A stretch of DNA of 64,000 nucleotides from Paraburkholderia phenazinium (GCF_900141745.1 NZ_FSRM01000002.1:3720001-3784000), one strand, 5' to 3'; numbered from the stretch's first letter, positions 28,935 to 38,187 are shown. Numbers and translations are program-made. Notes: a model not told the origin generated them from the letters alone.

Positions 28935-30182
28935 TCAGATCGCACCAGCCGCGCGCAAAGCGCCGATCTGTTCAGGCGAATAGCCGAGTTCGGCCATCAC
29001 CTCGTCGGTGTGTTCGCCCAGTAACGGCGAACGCGTTACATCCGTCGGACTATCGGACAGTTTGATAGGATTGCCAACCGTCAGATATTTGCCACGCACT
29101 GGGTGATCCACTTCAACGATCGTGCCGGTCTTGCGCAACGAAGGTTCTTCCGCAAGCTCCTTCATGGAGAGGATCGGGCCGCACGGGATATCGTATTCGT
29201 TGAGAATCTGCATGGCCTCGAACTTGGTCCGGGTCATGGTCCAGCGCTCGATCTCCGCGAAGATTTCCTTCAGCCGCGGCAAGCGTGCGGCAGGCGTCGC
29301 GTAGTCGGGATCCGTGGTCCACTCTTCCTTGCCGATCACATTGCAGATCTTCGCCCAAACGGGCGCCTGCGCGATGAAGTAGATATAGGCGTTCGGGTCC
29401 GACTCCCAGCCCTTGCACTTCAGGATCCAGCCAGGCTGGCCGCCACCCGATGCATTACCGGCACGCGGCACCGCTTCGCCGAACGTGCCGTTCGGATACT
29501 GCGGGTATTCCTTCATCACACCGGTGCGATCGAGCCGCTGCTGGTCGCGCAACTTCACGCGGCACAGGTTCAGCACGCCGTCCTGCATGGCGGCAAGCAC
29601 CTTCTGGCCACGTCCCGTCTGCGTGCGCTGGTATAGCGCAGTGACGATGCCAAGCGCGAGATGGAGACCCGTGCCGCTATCGCCGATCTGCGCACCGGTC
29701 ACGACCGGCGGGCCGTCGTCGAACCCTGTGGTCGACGCCGCGCCGCCCGCGCACTGCGCGACGTTTTCGTAGACCTTGCAGTCCTCATAGGGTCCGGGGC
29801 CGAAGCCCTTCACGGACGCCACGATCATGCGCGGGTTGAGTTCCTGGACGCGCTCCCAGGTGAAGCCCATCCGGTCGAGCGCGCCCGGGGCGAAGTTCTC
29901 GACCAGCACGTCGCATTTCTGGATCAGCGCTTCGAGCACCAACTTGCCTTCGGGGTTCTTCGTATCGATCGTGACCGAGCGCTTGTTGTGATTGAGCATC
30001 GTGAAGTAGAGGCTGTCCGCCTCCGGAACATCGCGCAACTGCTCGCGCGTGATATCGCCGGCACCGGCCCGCTCCACCTTGATCACATCCGCGCCGAACC
30101 AGGCGAGCAGTTGCGTGCAGGTCGGGCCCGATTGCACGTGTGTGAAATCGAGGATGCGCACACCGTCGAGTGCTTTACCCAT
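28935..30182 (-). CDS. frc: Formyl-CoA:oxalate CoA-transferase
   Basis: Moves CoA from formyl-CoA to oxalate, giving oxalyl-CoA and formate. The 415-residue class III CoA-transferase has the catalytic aspartate D168 in QIGDSGTG, essentially the same position as Asp169 of Oxalobacter formigenes Frc. It also has the glycine loop GGGQPG near 257-262 that shields the active site during catalysis. The start [20 protein letters not shown] is typical of Frc. It lies 27 bases after oxc in the same operon, which completes the decarboxylation cycle. Confidence 0.96.
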   Translation of the reverse strand: MGKALDGVRILDFTHVQSGPTCTQLLAWFGADVIKVERAGAGDITREQLRDVPEADSLYFTMLNHNKRSVTIDTKNPEGKLVLEALIQKCDVLVENFAPGALDRMGFTWERVQELNPRMIVASVKGFGPGPYEDCKVYENVAQCAGGAASTTGFDDGPPVVTGAQIGDSGTGLHLALGIVTALYQRTQTGRGQKVLAAMQDGVLNLCRVKLRDQQRLDRTGVMKEYPQYPNGTFGEAVPRAGNASGGGQPGWILKCKGWESDPNAYIYFIAQAPVWAKICNVIGKEEWTTDPDYATPAARLPRLKEIFAEIERWTMTRTKFEAMQILNEYDIPCGPILSMKELAEEPSLRKTGTIVEVDHPVRGKYLTVGNPIKLSDSPTDVTRSPLLGEHTDEVMAELGYSPEQIGALRAAGAI

Positions 30183-30209
30183 GTCGTATCTCCAATATTT
30201 CCGTCGTTT

Positions 30210-31973
30210 TTACTTGTACATGGTCTGGTTCTTCGTACCCGGCGCGTACTCGCGCGGATCGACCCAGATGTTCACCACCGCCGAGCGTCCGGTGCGATGA
30301 ATCGCCTCACGCGCGCGTTGCAACGCCCCTGCGATAGCCGCCGGATCGCGCACTTCTTCGCCGTAGCCACCCAGCATTTCGGCAAACTTGCTGAACGGCA
30401 CGTCCCCCAGCAGATTGCCGACGTTGCCGCGCTCCTCGCCGTACTTCGCAAGCTGGCCGTAACGGATCTGGTTCATCGCAGAGTTATTGCCGATCACGGC
30501 GAGGTACGGCGCGCCAAAGCGATTGGCCGTTTCCATATCGAACGCGGTCATGCCAAACGAACCGTCGCCGTAGTAGCAGAGCACTTCCTTGTGTGGATGA
30601 GCGAGCTTCGCGGCCAGTGCGAAGCCCGTGCCGACACCGAGCGAGCCGAGTGCGCCAGGATCCATCCATTGCCCCGGACGGCGCGGGCGCACTGCTTGCG
30701 CCGAGATGGTGACAACATCGCCGCCGTCGCCGATATAAACCGTGTCATCCGCGAGAAATTCGTTGAGTTCGTAAGCGACGCGATAGGGATGAATGGGCGT
30801 GTTGGCGGACCTGAAAAGCGGCATCAGCTTTTCCGTCGCGGTGACTTCGGCGTCCTGCAGTTGCGCCATCCATTTACGGCGCGCCTGGCGCTTGTCGTCT
30901 TTAAGACGACCGCTTGCCGCCTGCAACACTGCGGCGAGAATCGCGCCTGGATCCCCGACGAGACCGAGATCGATATCGCGGTTCTTGCCCACTGTGCGGT
31001 AGTCCATATCGATCTGCACCAGCGTCAACTCTTTGCTGATGCGTTTGCCATAGCCCATGCGGAAATCAAAAGGAGTCCCAACGACGATCAGCACATCTGC
31101 GTTTGCAAAAGCCTGCGAGCGCGTTCGATCGAAGTGATGCGGATCGCCCGGCGGCAGCAGGCCACGACTGGCGCCGTTGAAGTAGCCCGGAATATCGAGT
31201 CCGCGCAACAGCGCCACCGCCTCTTTGTGGCCGCGCGCGGTCCACACCTGCTGACCGTAAAGGATCGCGGGACGCTCGGAATTGACGAGAATGTCAGCCA
31301 GTTTCTCGATGTCGCGCGGGTCGCCGATCGACTTCGTCGACGCCCGGTAATGGCCCGGCAGCGGCACTACGGCGCGCGTCAGCTCGACTTCGCGGTCGAG
31401 CACGTCGCGGGGAATTTCCAGGTACGCGGGACCCGGCGCGCCATTGAAGCATTCGCGCACAGCCATCGAAACCATGTCCGCGACCCGCTCCGTGCTCGGC
31501 ACGCTGGCGGAAAACTTAGTAATCGGCGCCATGATGTCGACGTGGGGCAGATCCTGCAGCGAACCCATCTTGTGCTGCGAGAGCGCACCCTGGCCGCCGA
31601 TATGGAGGACCGGGCTCTCCGAACGGAACGCCGTAGCGATGCCGGTCACCGCATTCATGCAGCCCGGCCCTGCGGTCGTCACCACGCATCCGAGCTTGCC
31701 GGTCTGCCGCGCATAACCATCGGCGGCGTGCGCCGCAACCTGTTCGTGACGCACGTCGATGATGCGAATTCCCTCGTCGACACAACCATCGTAGATATCG
31801 ATGATGTGGCCGCCGCATAGCGTGAAGATCGTGTCGACCCCTTCGTTCTTCAGCGCCTTGGCGACCAGATGGCCGCCCGAGACGACACCGGCGTCGCGGG
31901 TCTTCTGCTTGAGCGTGTCATCGGCCGTCGTGCTGCCCTTAGCGGTACTGAGGGATGAAGCAACTGCAGACAT
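30210..31973 (-). CDS. oxc: Oxalyl-CoA decarboxylase
   Basis: Thiamine-diphosphate enzyme that converts oxalyl-CoA to formyl-CoA and CO2 and consumes a proton. In the 587-residue product the activating Glu77 is in RHEQVAAHAADGY. The ThDP/Mg motif runs from GDGSFGMTAFDM to GNNSAMN at about 469-498, and YIGDGGDVV precedes it. The lengthy N-terminal tail (about 30 residues) is unusual and low-complexity in Ser and Thr. It is the first gene of the oxc-frc-FAH operon, with a palindromic operator candidate 55 bases upstream. Confidence 0.96.
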   Translation of the reverse strand: MSAVASSLSTAKGSTTADDTLKQKTRDAGVVSGGHLVAKALKNEGVDTIFTLCGGHIIDIYDGCVDEGIRIIDVRHEQVAAHAADGYARQTGKLGCVVTTAGPGCMNAVTGIATAFRSESPVLHIGGQGALSQHKMGSLQDLPHVDIMAPITKFSASVPSTERVADMVSMAVRECFNGAPGPAYLEIPRDVLDREVELTRAVVPLPGHYRASTKSIGDPRDIEKLADILVNSERPAILYGQQVWTARGHKEAVALLRGLDIPGYFNGASRGLLPPGDPHHFDRTRSQAFANADVLIVVGTPFDFRMGYGKRISKELTLVQIDMDYRTVGKNRDIDLGLVGDPGAILAAVLQAASGRLKDDKRQARRKWMAQLQDAEVTATEKLMPLFRSANTPIHPYRVAYELNEFLADDTVYIGDGGDVVTISAQAVRPRRPGQWMDPGALGSLGVGTGFALAAKLAHPHKEVLCYYGDGSFGMTAFDMETANRFGAPYLAVIGNNSAMNQIRYGQLAKYGEERGNVGNLLGDVPFSKFAEMLGGYGEEVRDPAAIAGALQRAREAIHRTGRSAVVNIWVDPREYAPGTKNQTMYK

Positions 31974-32027
31974 GGTCGTCTCCTTGTCGGCACTTCGTAA
32001 GCGTCAGCTGCCTGTTCAATACGGTAT

Positions 32028-32039
32028 GTGATATATCAC
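32028..32039. promoter_or_regulatory. Palindromic operator candidate upstream of oxc
   Basis: GTGATATATCAC is a perfect 12-base palindrome 55 bases before the oxc start. A related sequence, GTAGTATATCAA, occurs at 33286-33297 in front of the operon that carries the GntR regulator gene. Both are preceded by TAT. The size and symmetry fit GntR/FadR-type dimer binding. Confidence 0.55.
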
Positions 32040-32252
32040 GTTCAGGCAAGACCAATTTCGACCTGATGATTGACGTGAGATTCGAGCGCGGGAGGCTTAC
32101 CTGGAGCGGCTTTCGCCGCAAAAAGCGGGCTATTCACCGTTCCGGGGCAAGGGAAAATACTGAGGAAGGCTGAAGGTCAGACGGGAGAGATAGAGACGAG
32201 ACGAAGCAAAGCGCGGCGAAGCGAGCGCGGGCAAACACCAGCCATTAACCGC

Positions 32253-32972
32253 TCAATCCAGAAAGTCGCAATTCGCTTCGACAAATGCAGCGAGATCGAG
32301 CGAGTGCTGCCGCGCAAGTCGCTCAGCTAACTCGGTATCGCGCTTCTCGAGCGCCTCGATGATACGCAGATGATCGACGATAGAACGCGACGCGCGGTCG
32401 CTCTGCGAAATCGTCATGCGACGGATAGCCCGCACATGGATGAAGATGTTCTTGATCGTATCGAGGATGATCTGCGACTTCGACAACTCGACAATTGCCT
32501 GGTGGAAGGCAATGTTCGCGTCCGAGTATTCGGCAATATGCTCCGCCGGCGTCGTGTCCTTGAAATTGTCGAACATGTGGCGCAGCGTGGCGATTTCCTC
32601 GTCTGTGGCATGCAGCGTGGCGAGCCGCGCTGCCATGCTTTCAAGGGCCGCCCACATCTGGATCATCTCGACGATTTCGCGCTTGCTCTTGCGCACAATA
32701 TAGATGCCGCGCCGCGGCACCATGCGCAGAAAGCCTTCCTGTTCGAGCAGCGTCATCGCTTCGCGTACCGGCGTGCGGCTGACGCCTAGCGATTCGCTCA
32801 GCACGCGTTCGTCAAGACGGATCTCGTCGCGCGACTGGTAGATGTCAGCGTCGGCAATGGCCTGGCGCAGCATCGCATAGGCCTGATCGCGCAAGCTTGC
32901 GCTCACGCCGATCGGCTGCAATGACAGTGTCAAAGGAGTGGCCACTGCTTCAGTTTGAAGTTCTGACGACAT
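32253..32972 (-). CDS. GntR-family (FadR/FCD) transcriptional regulator
   Basis: A 239-residue regulator with an N-terminal winged helix (about 20-95; RDEIRLDERVLSESLGVSRTPVREAMTLLEQEGFLRMVPRRGIYI, shown in parts) and an all-helical FCD effector domain. Metal-binding residues of the FCD type are present as D and H residues in NIAFHQAIVELS and in the later IVDHLRIIEAL. FCD members usually sense small carboxylates. It lies downstream of oxc in the opposite direction of its promoter, sharing the strand, and its promoter region has a relative of the oxc palindrome. Control of oxc-frc and itself is likely. Confidence 0.9.
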   Translation of the reverse strand: MSSELQTEAVATPLTLSLQPIGVSASLRDQAYAMLRQAIADADIYQSRDEIRLDERVLSESLGVSRTPVREAMTLLEQEGFLRMVPRRGIYIVRKSKREIVEMIQMWAALESMAARLATLHATDEEIATLRHMFDNFKDTTPAEHIAEYSDANIAFHQAIVELSKSQIILDTIKNIFIHVRAIRRMTISQSDRASRSIVDHLRIIEALEKRDTELAERLARQHSLDLAAFVEANCDFLD

Positions 32973-33210
32973 TCATCGCCTCTTGTTGAACATGAGCAGC
33001 CGCGTGGGCGCCCGCATTTGTCCTGGCACGAACACCCGAGGGCGGCGCGGGTGTGGCCGGGCTGTCCTGTTCGCCAAGTCCCGCAAAGCGGCCATGTTGC
33101 GACGCGAGTACGGCAACCGGTTGCGGAATCCAGCGAGTCAGCAGCACGGTGGCAGCCGAACCCAAACCAACCACAGCAACGGCCAGCAAGGCCAAAGACA
33201 CCACATCCAT
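32950..33210 (-). CDS. Small single-pass membrane protein upstream of GntR gene
   Basis: An 86-residue protein. The ATG at 33210 follows GGAG by seven bases, which is the main support. It starts with a hydrophobic helix (about 4-26; LALLAVAVVGLGSAATVLL) and continues as a Pro/Ala-rich hydrophilic tail. The stop lies 23 bases inside the GntR gene, so the two are translationally linked. I do not recognise a family. It could be a small accessory protein or a leader whose translation affects the regulator. Confidence 0.55.
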   Translation of the reverse strand: MDVVSLALLAVAVVGLGSAATVLLTRWIPQPVAVLASQHGRFAGLGEQDSPATPAPPSGVRARTNAGAHAAAHVQQEAMNVVRTSN

Positions 33211-33637
33211 TTGCAACTCCAGACGATTGAATGAGCAGATCACTCAATCATATGCTGCAATGCCGCAAATATCAATATTCCGTATGTAGTATATCAATCA
33301 ATTATGCGCTGCTACTGTAACATCAAGGTACCATGGCCGTCGCTGAATGGCGTATTCGCGCGCAAATAGCGCGCAGCTTGCGCGGTAAGCATGGACTCAC
33401 TACACGGCTGGATGCGCCGGCCGCCCTCCTCGCCCTCTTGGTGTTAACGCGGAAAACGCGCGCTATGCGCGCATACTCGGCCGCCAATCGCGCAATATGC
33501 CTCAAACGCCGATTGTCGAAGAGGTGCTGTCTCTCTATGCTTCGGAAATCCTGCAGCGGACCAAACGGTACCTGGTCACAGAGCCTGGCCACCTCCCGAT
33601 CACCCCTGCACTTCCGATATCAGGTAGGAGACACTTC
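33211..33637. other. Divergent promoter region of GntR operon and MHS transporter
   Basis: 427 bases. The GntR side carries the operator candidate at 33286. Two dyads, GCGCGC-AAATA-GCGCGC at 33358-33374 and GCGCGC-TAT-GCGCGC at 33458-33472, lie in the middle. The MHS frame stays open upstream to 33497 but lacks family similarity before 33638. Confidence 0.55.
33286..33297. promoter_or_regulatory. Second copy of the oxc-type operator
   Basis: GTAGTATATCAA agrees with the oxc palindrome in 9 of 12 positions, and the three preceding bases are identical (TAT). It lies 76 bases before the start of the 86-residue gene that heads the GntR operon, suggesting autoregulation. Confidence 0.45.
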
Positions 33638-34954
33638 ATGACCACGGCAGTATCGACAGCGGCCCCACGCGACGCCGCCACTAACGTCAGCCGCGCCCGC
33701 CGGGCCGCGCTGGGCAGCTTTATCGGCGCGGTGGTCGATTGGTACGACTTCCTGCTGTACGGCATCGTCGCCGCGCTCGTCTTCAATACCGAGTTCTTTC
33801 CGCACGTCAGCCCGGCGATGGGTACACTCGCGGCCTTCGCCACCTTCGGCGTCGGCTTCCTGTTCCGGCCGCTCGGCGGCTTTATCTTCGGCCATTACGG
33901 CGACCGTCTCGGCCGCAAACGCATGCTGGTGCTGACCGTCATGATGATGGGCCTCTCCACTGCCGCAATCGGCCTGCTGCCGTCGTTTCTCAGCATAGGC
34001 TGGTGGGCGCCGGTTTTGTTGGTGACGCTGCGTGCCATCCAGGGTTTCGCGGTTGGCGGCGAATGGGGCGGCGCAGCGCTGATGGCCGTCGAAAGCGCGC
34101 CTGAGAAAAAGAAGGCGTTCTACAGCAGCGGCGTGCAGGTCGGCTATGGCGTCGGCCTCGTGCTCTCCACTGGCCTCGTGTCGATCATCAGCCATTCGAT
34201 GGACAACGCCACCTTCCTCGCCTGGGGCTGGCGTCTGCCGTTCCTGTTCAGCGTGCTGCTGGTGTTGATCGCGCTGTGGATCCGCTCGAACATGGAAGAG
34301 TCGAAGGAGTTCGTCGAGAAGGTGGTCGAAAAAGGCGCGAAGCGTGCGCGTCTGCCGATCGTCCAAGCGTTGCTCACGCATCCGAAGGCGTTTCTGCTGA
34401 TCATTGCGCTGCGTCTTGCCGAACTGTTCACGATGTACATCGTGACCGCCTTCGCGCTGAACTATTCGACCGCAAATCTCGGCATGCCGCGTACGTTCTT
34501 CCTGAATATCGGCCTGCTGGTGGGCGCGCTGAGTTGCTTCACGATTCCCTGCTTCGCAATCGCCGCCGACCGCTTCGGCCGCCGCCGCGTCTATATGGTC
34601 GGCGCGCTGGTCGGCATGCTGAGTGCCGTGCCGTTCTTCCTCGCACTCGATGCGCGCGCAACGATATGGATCGTGATCTTCGCGGTGATGCTCGCCAACG
34701 TTGCACACGACATGATTGTTAGCGTGCAGCAGCCCATGTTCACCGAACTGTTCGGCACCGAGTACCGTTACAGCGGCGCCGGCGTCGGTTACCAGGTGGC
34801 GAGCGTCGTGGGCGGCGGGTTCACGCCGTTTATCGCCGTGGGCCTCGTGAGTCTCGCGGGCGGATCCTGGCATCCGGTGGCGGCGTATCTCGGCGTCGGT
34901 TGCCTGATCTCGCTGCTGGTCGCGGCGCGGATGAAAACCGGCCGTACTGTTTAA
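33638..34954 (+). CDS. MHS-family MFS carboxylate:proton symporter
   Basis: A 438-residue transporter with 12 helices. The metabolite:H+ symporter signature is clear: GAVVDWYDFLLYG in the first helix, then FRPLGGFIFGHYGDRLGRK between helices 2 and 3. ATG 33638 follows TAGGAG. Family members carry dicarboxylates, alpha-ketoglutarate, shikimate or related acids. In this setting glyoxylate, glycolate or another organic acid linked to oxalate is possible. It is followed by a strong terminator, so it is a single-gene unit. Confidence 0.9.
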   Translation: MTTAVSTAAPRDAATNVSRARRAALGSFIGAVVDWYDFLLYGIVAALVFNTEFFPHVSPAMGTLAAFATFGVGFLFRPLGGFIFGHYGDRLGRKRMLVLTVMMMGLSTAAIGLLPSFLSIGWWAPVLLVTLRAIQGFAVGGEWGGAALMAVESAPEKKKAFYSSGVQVGYGVGLVLSTGLVSIISHSMDNATFLAWGWRLPFLFSVLLVLIALWIRSNMEESKEFVEKVVEKGAKRARLPIVQALLTHPKAFLLIIALRLAELFTMYIVTAFALNYSTANLGMPRTFFLNIGLLVGALSCFTIPCFAIAADRFGRRRVYMVGALVGMLSAVPFFLALDARATIWIVIFAVMLANVAHDMIVSVQQPMFTELFGTEYRYSGAGVGYQVASVVGGGFTPFIAVGLVSLAGGSWHPVAAYLGVGCLISLLVAARMKTGRTV

Positions 34955-35335
34955 AACGACGATGCAGTAAAACCCCGCAGTGGCGCCCCGTCCTCGGGCG
35001 CGCCGTCAATGTCCTGCTATTTCGCGGTTCGATCGACCCGAAAAAATGCCGCCCTGGGTGGCATTTTGCTTTCTTTACCTTACAGCGAAGCGAGCGAGAC
35101 GCGCCTGCGCCCGTATGCCAGGCGTATTCCTTATGCATTCTCATCTCATATTGCCAAGGCGATCCGCGAGACCTATCGTTGCTTGACGGCCCAGGCGTCG
35201 TGCAGAAGTTGAATCAATATGAAATTGAACAACATATGTGCACGGCGCATTTTCCCGTGCGATGCCGCGCCTTAAAGCTCAAGCATTGCCCGCGAGCGCC
35301 GATAACAAGTAAGAATCGTAATCGGAGACCCAAAT
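34955..35335. other. Intergenic region between MHS and second OFA genes
   Basis: 381 bases with a strong terminator near the start and the promoter of the OFA transporter presumably in the last 150 bases. I found no operator resembling those of oxc or the LysR genes. Confidence 0.55.
35043..35067 (+). terminator. Rho-independent terminator after MHS transporter gene
   Basis: AAAATGCCGCC (35043-35053), loop CTG, GGTGGCATTTT (35057-35067). The stem is 11 pairs with one G-U pair, and a T-rich tail, GCTTTCTTT, follows. Confidence 0.85.
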
Positions 35336-36739
35336 ATGAGCAGTATTACCGAGCCGCGCAACAACCCTGGCTCTGCACCCTTCTTTTCCAAACAGGCCAC
35401 CGTTGCAGGTCCAGGCTTCTCGCGCTGGATGGTGCCGCCCGCGGCGCTCGCCGTGCATCTGTGCATCGGCCAGGCATACGCGTTCTCCGTGTTCAACGGA
35501 CCGCTCACCAAGGTGATCGGCATCACGCAATCCGCGCCGGACGACTGGTCGTTGACCACGCTCGGCTGGATTTTCTCGCTGGCAATCGTGTGCCTTGGTT
35601 TGTCGGCAGCGTTTGGCGGCAAGTGGCTCGAGCGGGTCGGCCCGCGCCGTACGATGTTCACCGCGGCATGCTGCTTCGGCGGCGGCTTCCTGGTATCGGC
35701 GCTTGGCGTGTGGCTGCATCAGATTGTGTTGCTGTACCTCGGCTATGGGGTGATCGGCGGCATCGGTCTGGGGCTCGGGTATGTATCGCCAGTCTCCACG
35801 TTGATCCGTTGGTTTCCCGACCGTCGCGGCATGGCGACCGGCATGGCCATCATGGGCTTCGGCGGCGGCGCGATGATTGCAGCACCGCTCTCCGTCGCGC
35901 TGATGAACCACTTCCACAGCGCAACCAGTAACGGTGTTTGGGAAACCTTCGTAGTGCTGGGCATCGCCTACTTCATTTCGATGTCGATCGGTGCGCTCGC
36001 GATTCGCGTACCTGCGCCCGACTGGAAGCCGGCAGGCTGGACACCGCCCGTCACTAACCAGAACAAGATGATCTCGCGCAATCACGTGCATATCGATCAG
36101 GCGTTGAAGACCCCGCAGTTCTATCTGATCTGGCTCGTGCTGTTTCTGAACGTGACGGCCGGCATCGGCATTCTCGGCCAGGCGTCGGTGATGATTCAGG
36201 AGAGCTTCAAGAGCACAGTCACGGCGGCGGCCGCAGCGGGCTTCGTCGGACTGCTGTCGCTCTTCAACATGGGCGGCCGCTTTGTGTGGGCCTCGGCATC
36301 CGACTGGATCGGCCGCAAGAATACGTACTTCATCTTTTTTGCGCTGGGTGCCGTGCTGTATTACCTCGTGCCGGGATTTGCCGCCTCGGGGCAGATCGCA
36401 TTGTTCGTGCTGGCCTACTGCGTGATTCTCTCGATGTACGGCGGCGGCTTCGCAACTGTGCCGGCTTACCTCGCGGATATGTTCGGCACCGCTTTCGTCG
36501 GCGGTATTCACGGCCGCTTGCTGACCGCATGGGCAGCAGCAGGGGTGGCAGGCCCTGTGCTGGTGAATTACATCCGTGCCTATGAAGTAGCACATGGCGT
36601 GGCCAAGGCCGACGCCTATACGATGACGGTGCACATCATGGCAGTCCTGCTGGTGGTCGGCTTCGTGTGTAACCTGCTGGTCAAGCGGGTGGACGAGAAG
36701 CACCACATGAGCGACGCACAACTCAAGAGCGGACAATAA
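35336..36739 (+). CDS. OFA-family MFS transporter, oxalate/formate antiporter type
   Basis: A 467-residue member of the OFA branch, different from the transporter at 24242. It has the N-terminal GFSRWMVPPAALAVHLCIGQAYAFSVFNGPL block (in part) and the conserved RWFPDRRGMATGMAIMGFGGGAMI loop. The central linker carries HVHIDQALKTPQFYLIWLVLFLN, characteristic of the OFA group that pairs with a small subunit. CGGAG precedes the start, and the 42-residue subunit gene follows 11 bases after its stop. Substrate may be oxalate, formate or a related monocarboxylate. Confidence 0.9.
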   Translation: MSSITEPRNNPGSAPFFSKQATVAGPGFSRWMVPPAALAVHLCIGQAYAFSVFNGPLTKVIGITQSAPDDWSLTTLGWIFSLAIVCLGLSAAFGGKWLERVGPRRTMFTAACCFGGGFLVSALGVWLHQIVLLYLGYGVIGGIGLGLGYVSPVSTLIRWFPDRRGMATGMAIMGFGGGAMIAAPLSVALMNHFHSATSNGVWETFVVLGIAYFISMSIGALAIRVPAPDWKPAGWTPPVTNQNKMISRNHVHIDQALKTPQFYLIWLVLFLNVTAGIGILGQASVMIQESFKSTVTAAAAAGFVGLLSLFNMGGRFVWASASDWIGRKNTYFIFFALGAVLYYLVPGFAASGQIALFVLAYCVILSMYGGGFATVPAYLADMFGTAFVGGIHGRLLTAWAAAGVAGPVLVNYIRAYEVAHGVAKADAYTMTVHIMAVLLVVGFVCNLLVKRVDEKHHMSDAQLKSGQ

Positions 36740-36750
36740 GGAGACCTGAT

Positions 36751-36879
36751 ATGAGCACCAATCAAGCTGCCCAACCTACTTCCGCACTCAAGCTCGGTGT
36801 GTTCTGGCTATATGTGTTGATTCCCCTTGCATGGGGCGTGGTGAATACGCTGCTGCAAGCGATGAAGCTCTTTAGCTGA
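36751..36879 (+). CDS. Small subunit of OFA-family MFS transporter
   Basis: A 42-residue protein: a short polar start (MSTNQAAQPTSALKLG) and one membrane helix (VFWLYVLIPLAWGVVNTLL) ending MKLFS. AAGGAG precedes the ATG, which begins 11 bases after the OFA stop. Small one-helix proteins of this form are found next to OFA transporters in many Burkholderiales and are named small subunits; a role in assembly or stability of the transporter is assumed. It is below the usual size limit of gene finders. Confidence 0.85.
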   Translation: MSTNQAAQPTSALKLGVFWLYVLIPLAWGVVNTLLQAMKLFS

Positions 36880-36913
36880 TCGCGATATCGACATTGACAT
36901 TGGCGTTGCAACG

Positions 36914-36947
36914 CGGACGCCCTACGCAAAGACGCGTAGGGCGTCCG
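36914..36947. terminator. Strong bidirectional hairpin
   Basis: CGGACGCCCTACGC (36914-36927) and its exact complement (36934-36947) around a 6-base loop AAAGAC, located between converging genes. The T-run is short. Confidence 0.75.
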
Positions 36948-36969
36948 TCGTCAAATGCACACGTAGTAC

Positions 36970-38187
36970 TCAGTCCGGCGATTCCAGCCGCAGCGGAAAC
37001 GTAATTTCAAAGCTCGTCCCTTCACCCTCATAGGAGTCGAAGCGGATCTGCCCGCCAAGCACTCGCGACAACTCCCGCACAATCGCAAGCCCCAGCCCAG
37101 CACCGGGAATATCGTCCCCAGTCGCGCGCTCGAATTCCTCGAACACGCGCTCGCGGTCCGACACCCCGATCCCGACTCCTGTGTCCGATACCCGCAAACG
37201 CCACCGGTCGTCGCCATCAGTCGTCATCGCGAGTTCGACCTGACCCACCTTGGTGTATTTCGACGCGTTAGTCAGCAGATTGAGCGCTACCTGTTTCAGC
37301 TTGAGCCGGTTCGACACCACCGTGCTCAAGCCGGCATCGAAGATAGGGCTTAAACGCAAGCCCTTCGCTTCGATCGCCGGACCGCACGATGCCACCAGTT
37401 CGTCGAACAGTTCGCGCAGCGGGAACGCCTCGACGACAAGCGGATTGGTATCGCCAAGCACAACGGAATACTCGACCAGTTCGTCCACGAGGACCTTCAT
37501 GTCGACCGCCTGGCGATTGGCGAGCGCCAACGCCGCTTCGACCTTGGTGGGTGCGCGCGACATCAATTGCAGCGCCATCGAAAAGACGTTCAGGAAGTTG
37601 CGCAGATCGTGCACGACGCTGCGCGTGATCTGCATGCGCGACTCGTACAGATCGCCGACCAGTTTCTGCTTCAGGGTGAGTTCGTGATTGGCGCGTTCGA
37701 GCCGGCCGGTGTAATCGTCGATCTTGCGGTCGCGCTCGGTTACCACCTCGCGAATCGACGTCAGCGTAACGAAACTGACAGCTTCATCGATAAAGTGCCG
37801 CGCGCGCTCTTCGTGACGCCGCGTGAAATACGGCCGGGATTCGCTGAACTGGACAATCTGGCCGGCCAGCATCTGCCGGAACAGGTCGAGTTCGCGCACC
37901 AGTTCGTCGATCCGGTAGCCCTGCTTCCAGCGCAGCTTGCCATGCTTGCGTGCGTTGCGCTCGATGGCCGGCTCGACCTGGTCGAGATCCTGATCTTCAA
38001 GCGCGCTGCAGATTTCCTCGAGAATGGCCGGGATATGATCGGAGAGCTGCTCATACGTCAGCCGGTCGGCATCGCTCAGCTCGGTGTCATGGAAGACAGC
38101 CCGCATCCAGCGTTCGGTCAGATTGACCTGATCCAGACGAAGGCTTTCGGCAAACGCACGGAGTGGACGTACTTGCGTATCGGACAT
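36970..38187 (-). CDS. Sensor histidine kinase with RsbRD-type N-terminal domain
   Basis: A 405-residue soluble kinase. Residues 10-135 form an all-helical domain resembling the RsbRD N-terminal (globin-like sensor related) domain, with EERARHFIDEAVSFV near its end. A coiled coil (about 145-180) leads to the H-box VVHDLRNFLNV with phosphorylated His193. The ATPase domain has the N-box NLLTNASKYT, DTGVGIG and GAGLGLAIVREL. No membrane segment is present, so the input is cytoplasmic. No response regulator gene is adjacent; the partner must be elsewhere. Confidence 0.88.
   Translation of the reverse strand: MSDTQVRPLRAFAESLRLDQVNLTERWMRAVFHDTELSDADRLTYEQLSDHIPAILEEICSALEDQDLDQVEPAIERNARKHGKLRWKQGYRIDELVRELDLFRQMLAGQIVQFSESRPYFTRRHEERARHFIDEAVSFVTLTSIREVVTERDRKIDDYTGRLERANHELTLKQKLVGDLYESRMQITRSVVHDLRNFLNVFSMALQLMSRAPTKVEAALALANRQAVDMKVLVDELVEYSVVLGDTNPLVVEAFPLRELFDELVASCGPAIEAKGLRLSPIFDAGLSTVVSNRLKLKQVALNLLTNASKYTKVGQVELAMTTDGDDRWRLRVSDTGVGIGVSDRERVFEEFERATGDDIPGAGLGLAIVRELSRVLGGQIRFDSYEGEGTSFEITFPLRLESPD

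Noticed and set aside
29661..31820. A 719-codon open frame on the plus strand
   Set aside because: It lies entirely opposite frc and oxc, has an Arg/His-rich composition and no ribosome site or family resemblance. It is a shadow of GC-rich coding on the other strand.
33358..33472. Two GC-rich dyads GCGCGC-(N)-GCGCGC
   Set aside because: Low-complexity repeats of this kind arise often in GC-rich genomes; no third copy or clear role was visible.
33620..34873. A 417-codon minus frame across the MHS transporter
   Set aside because: Composition (Arg, His, Glu, Gln, Asp) is that of an antisense shadow; the plus strand carries clear transporter motifs.
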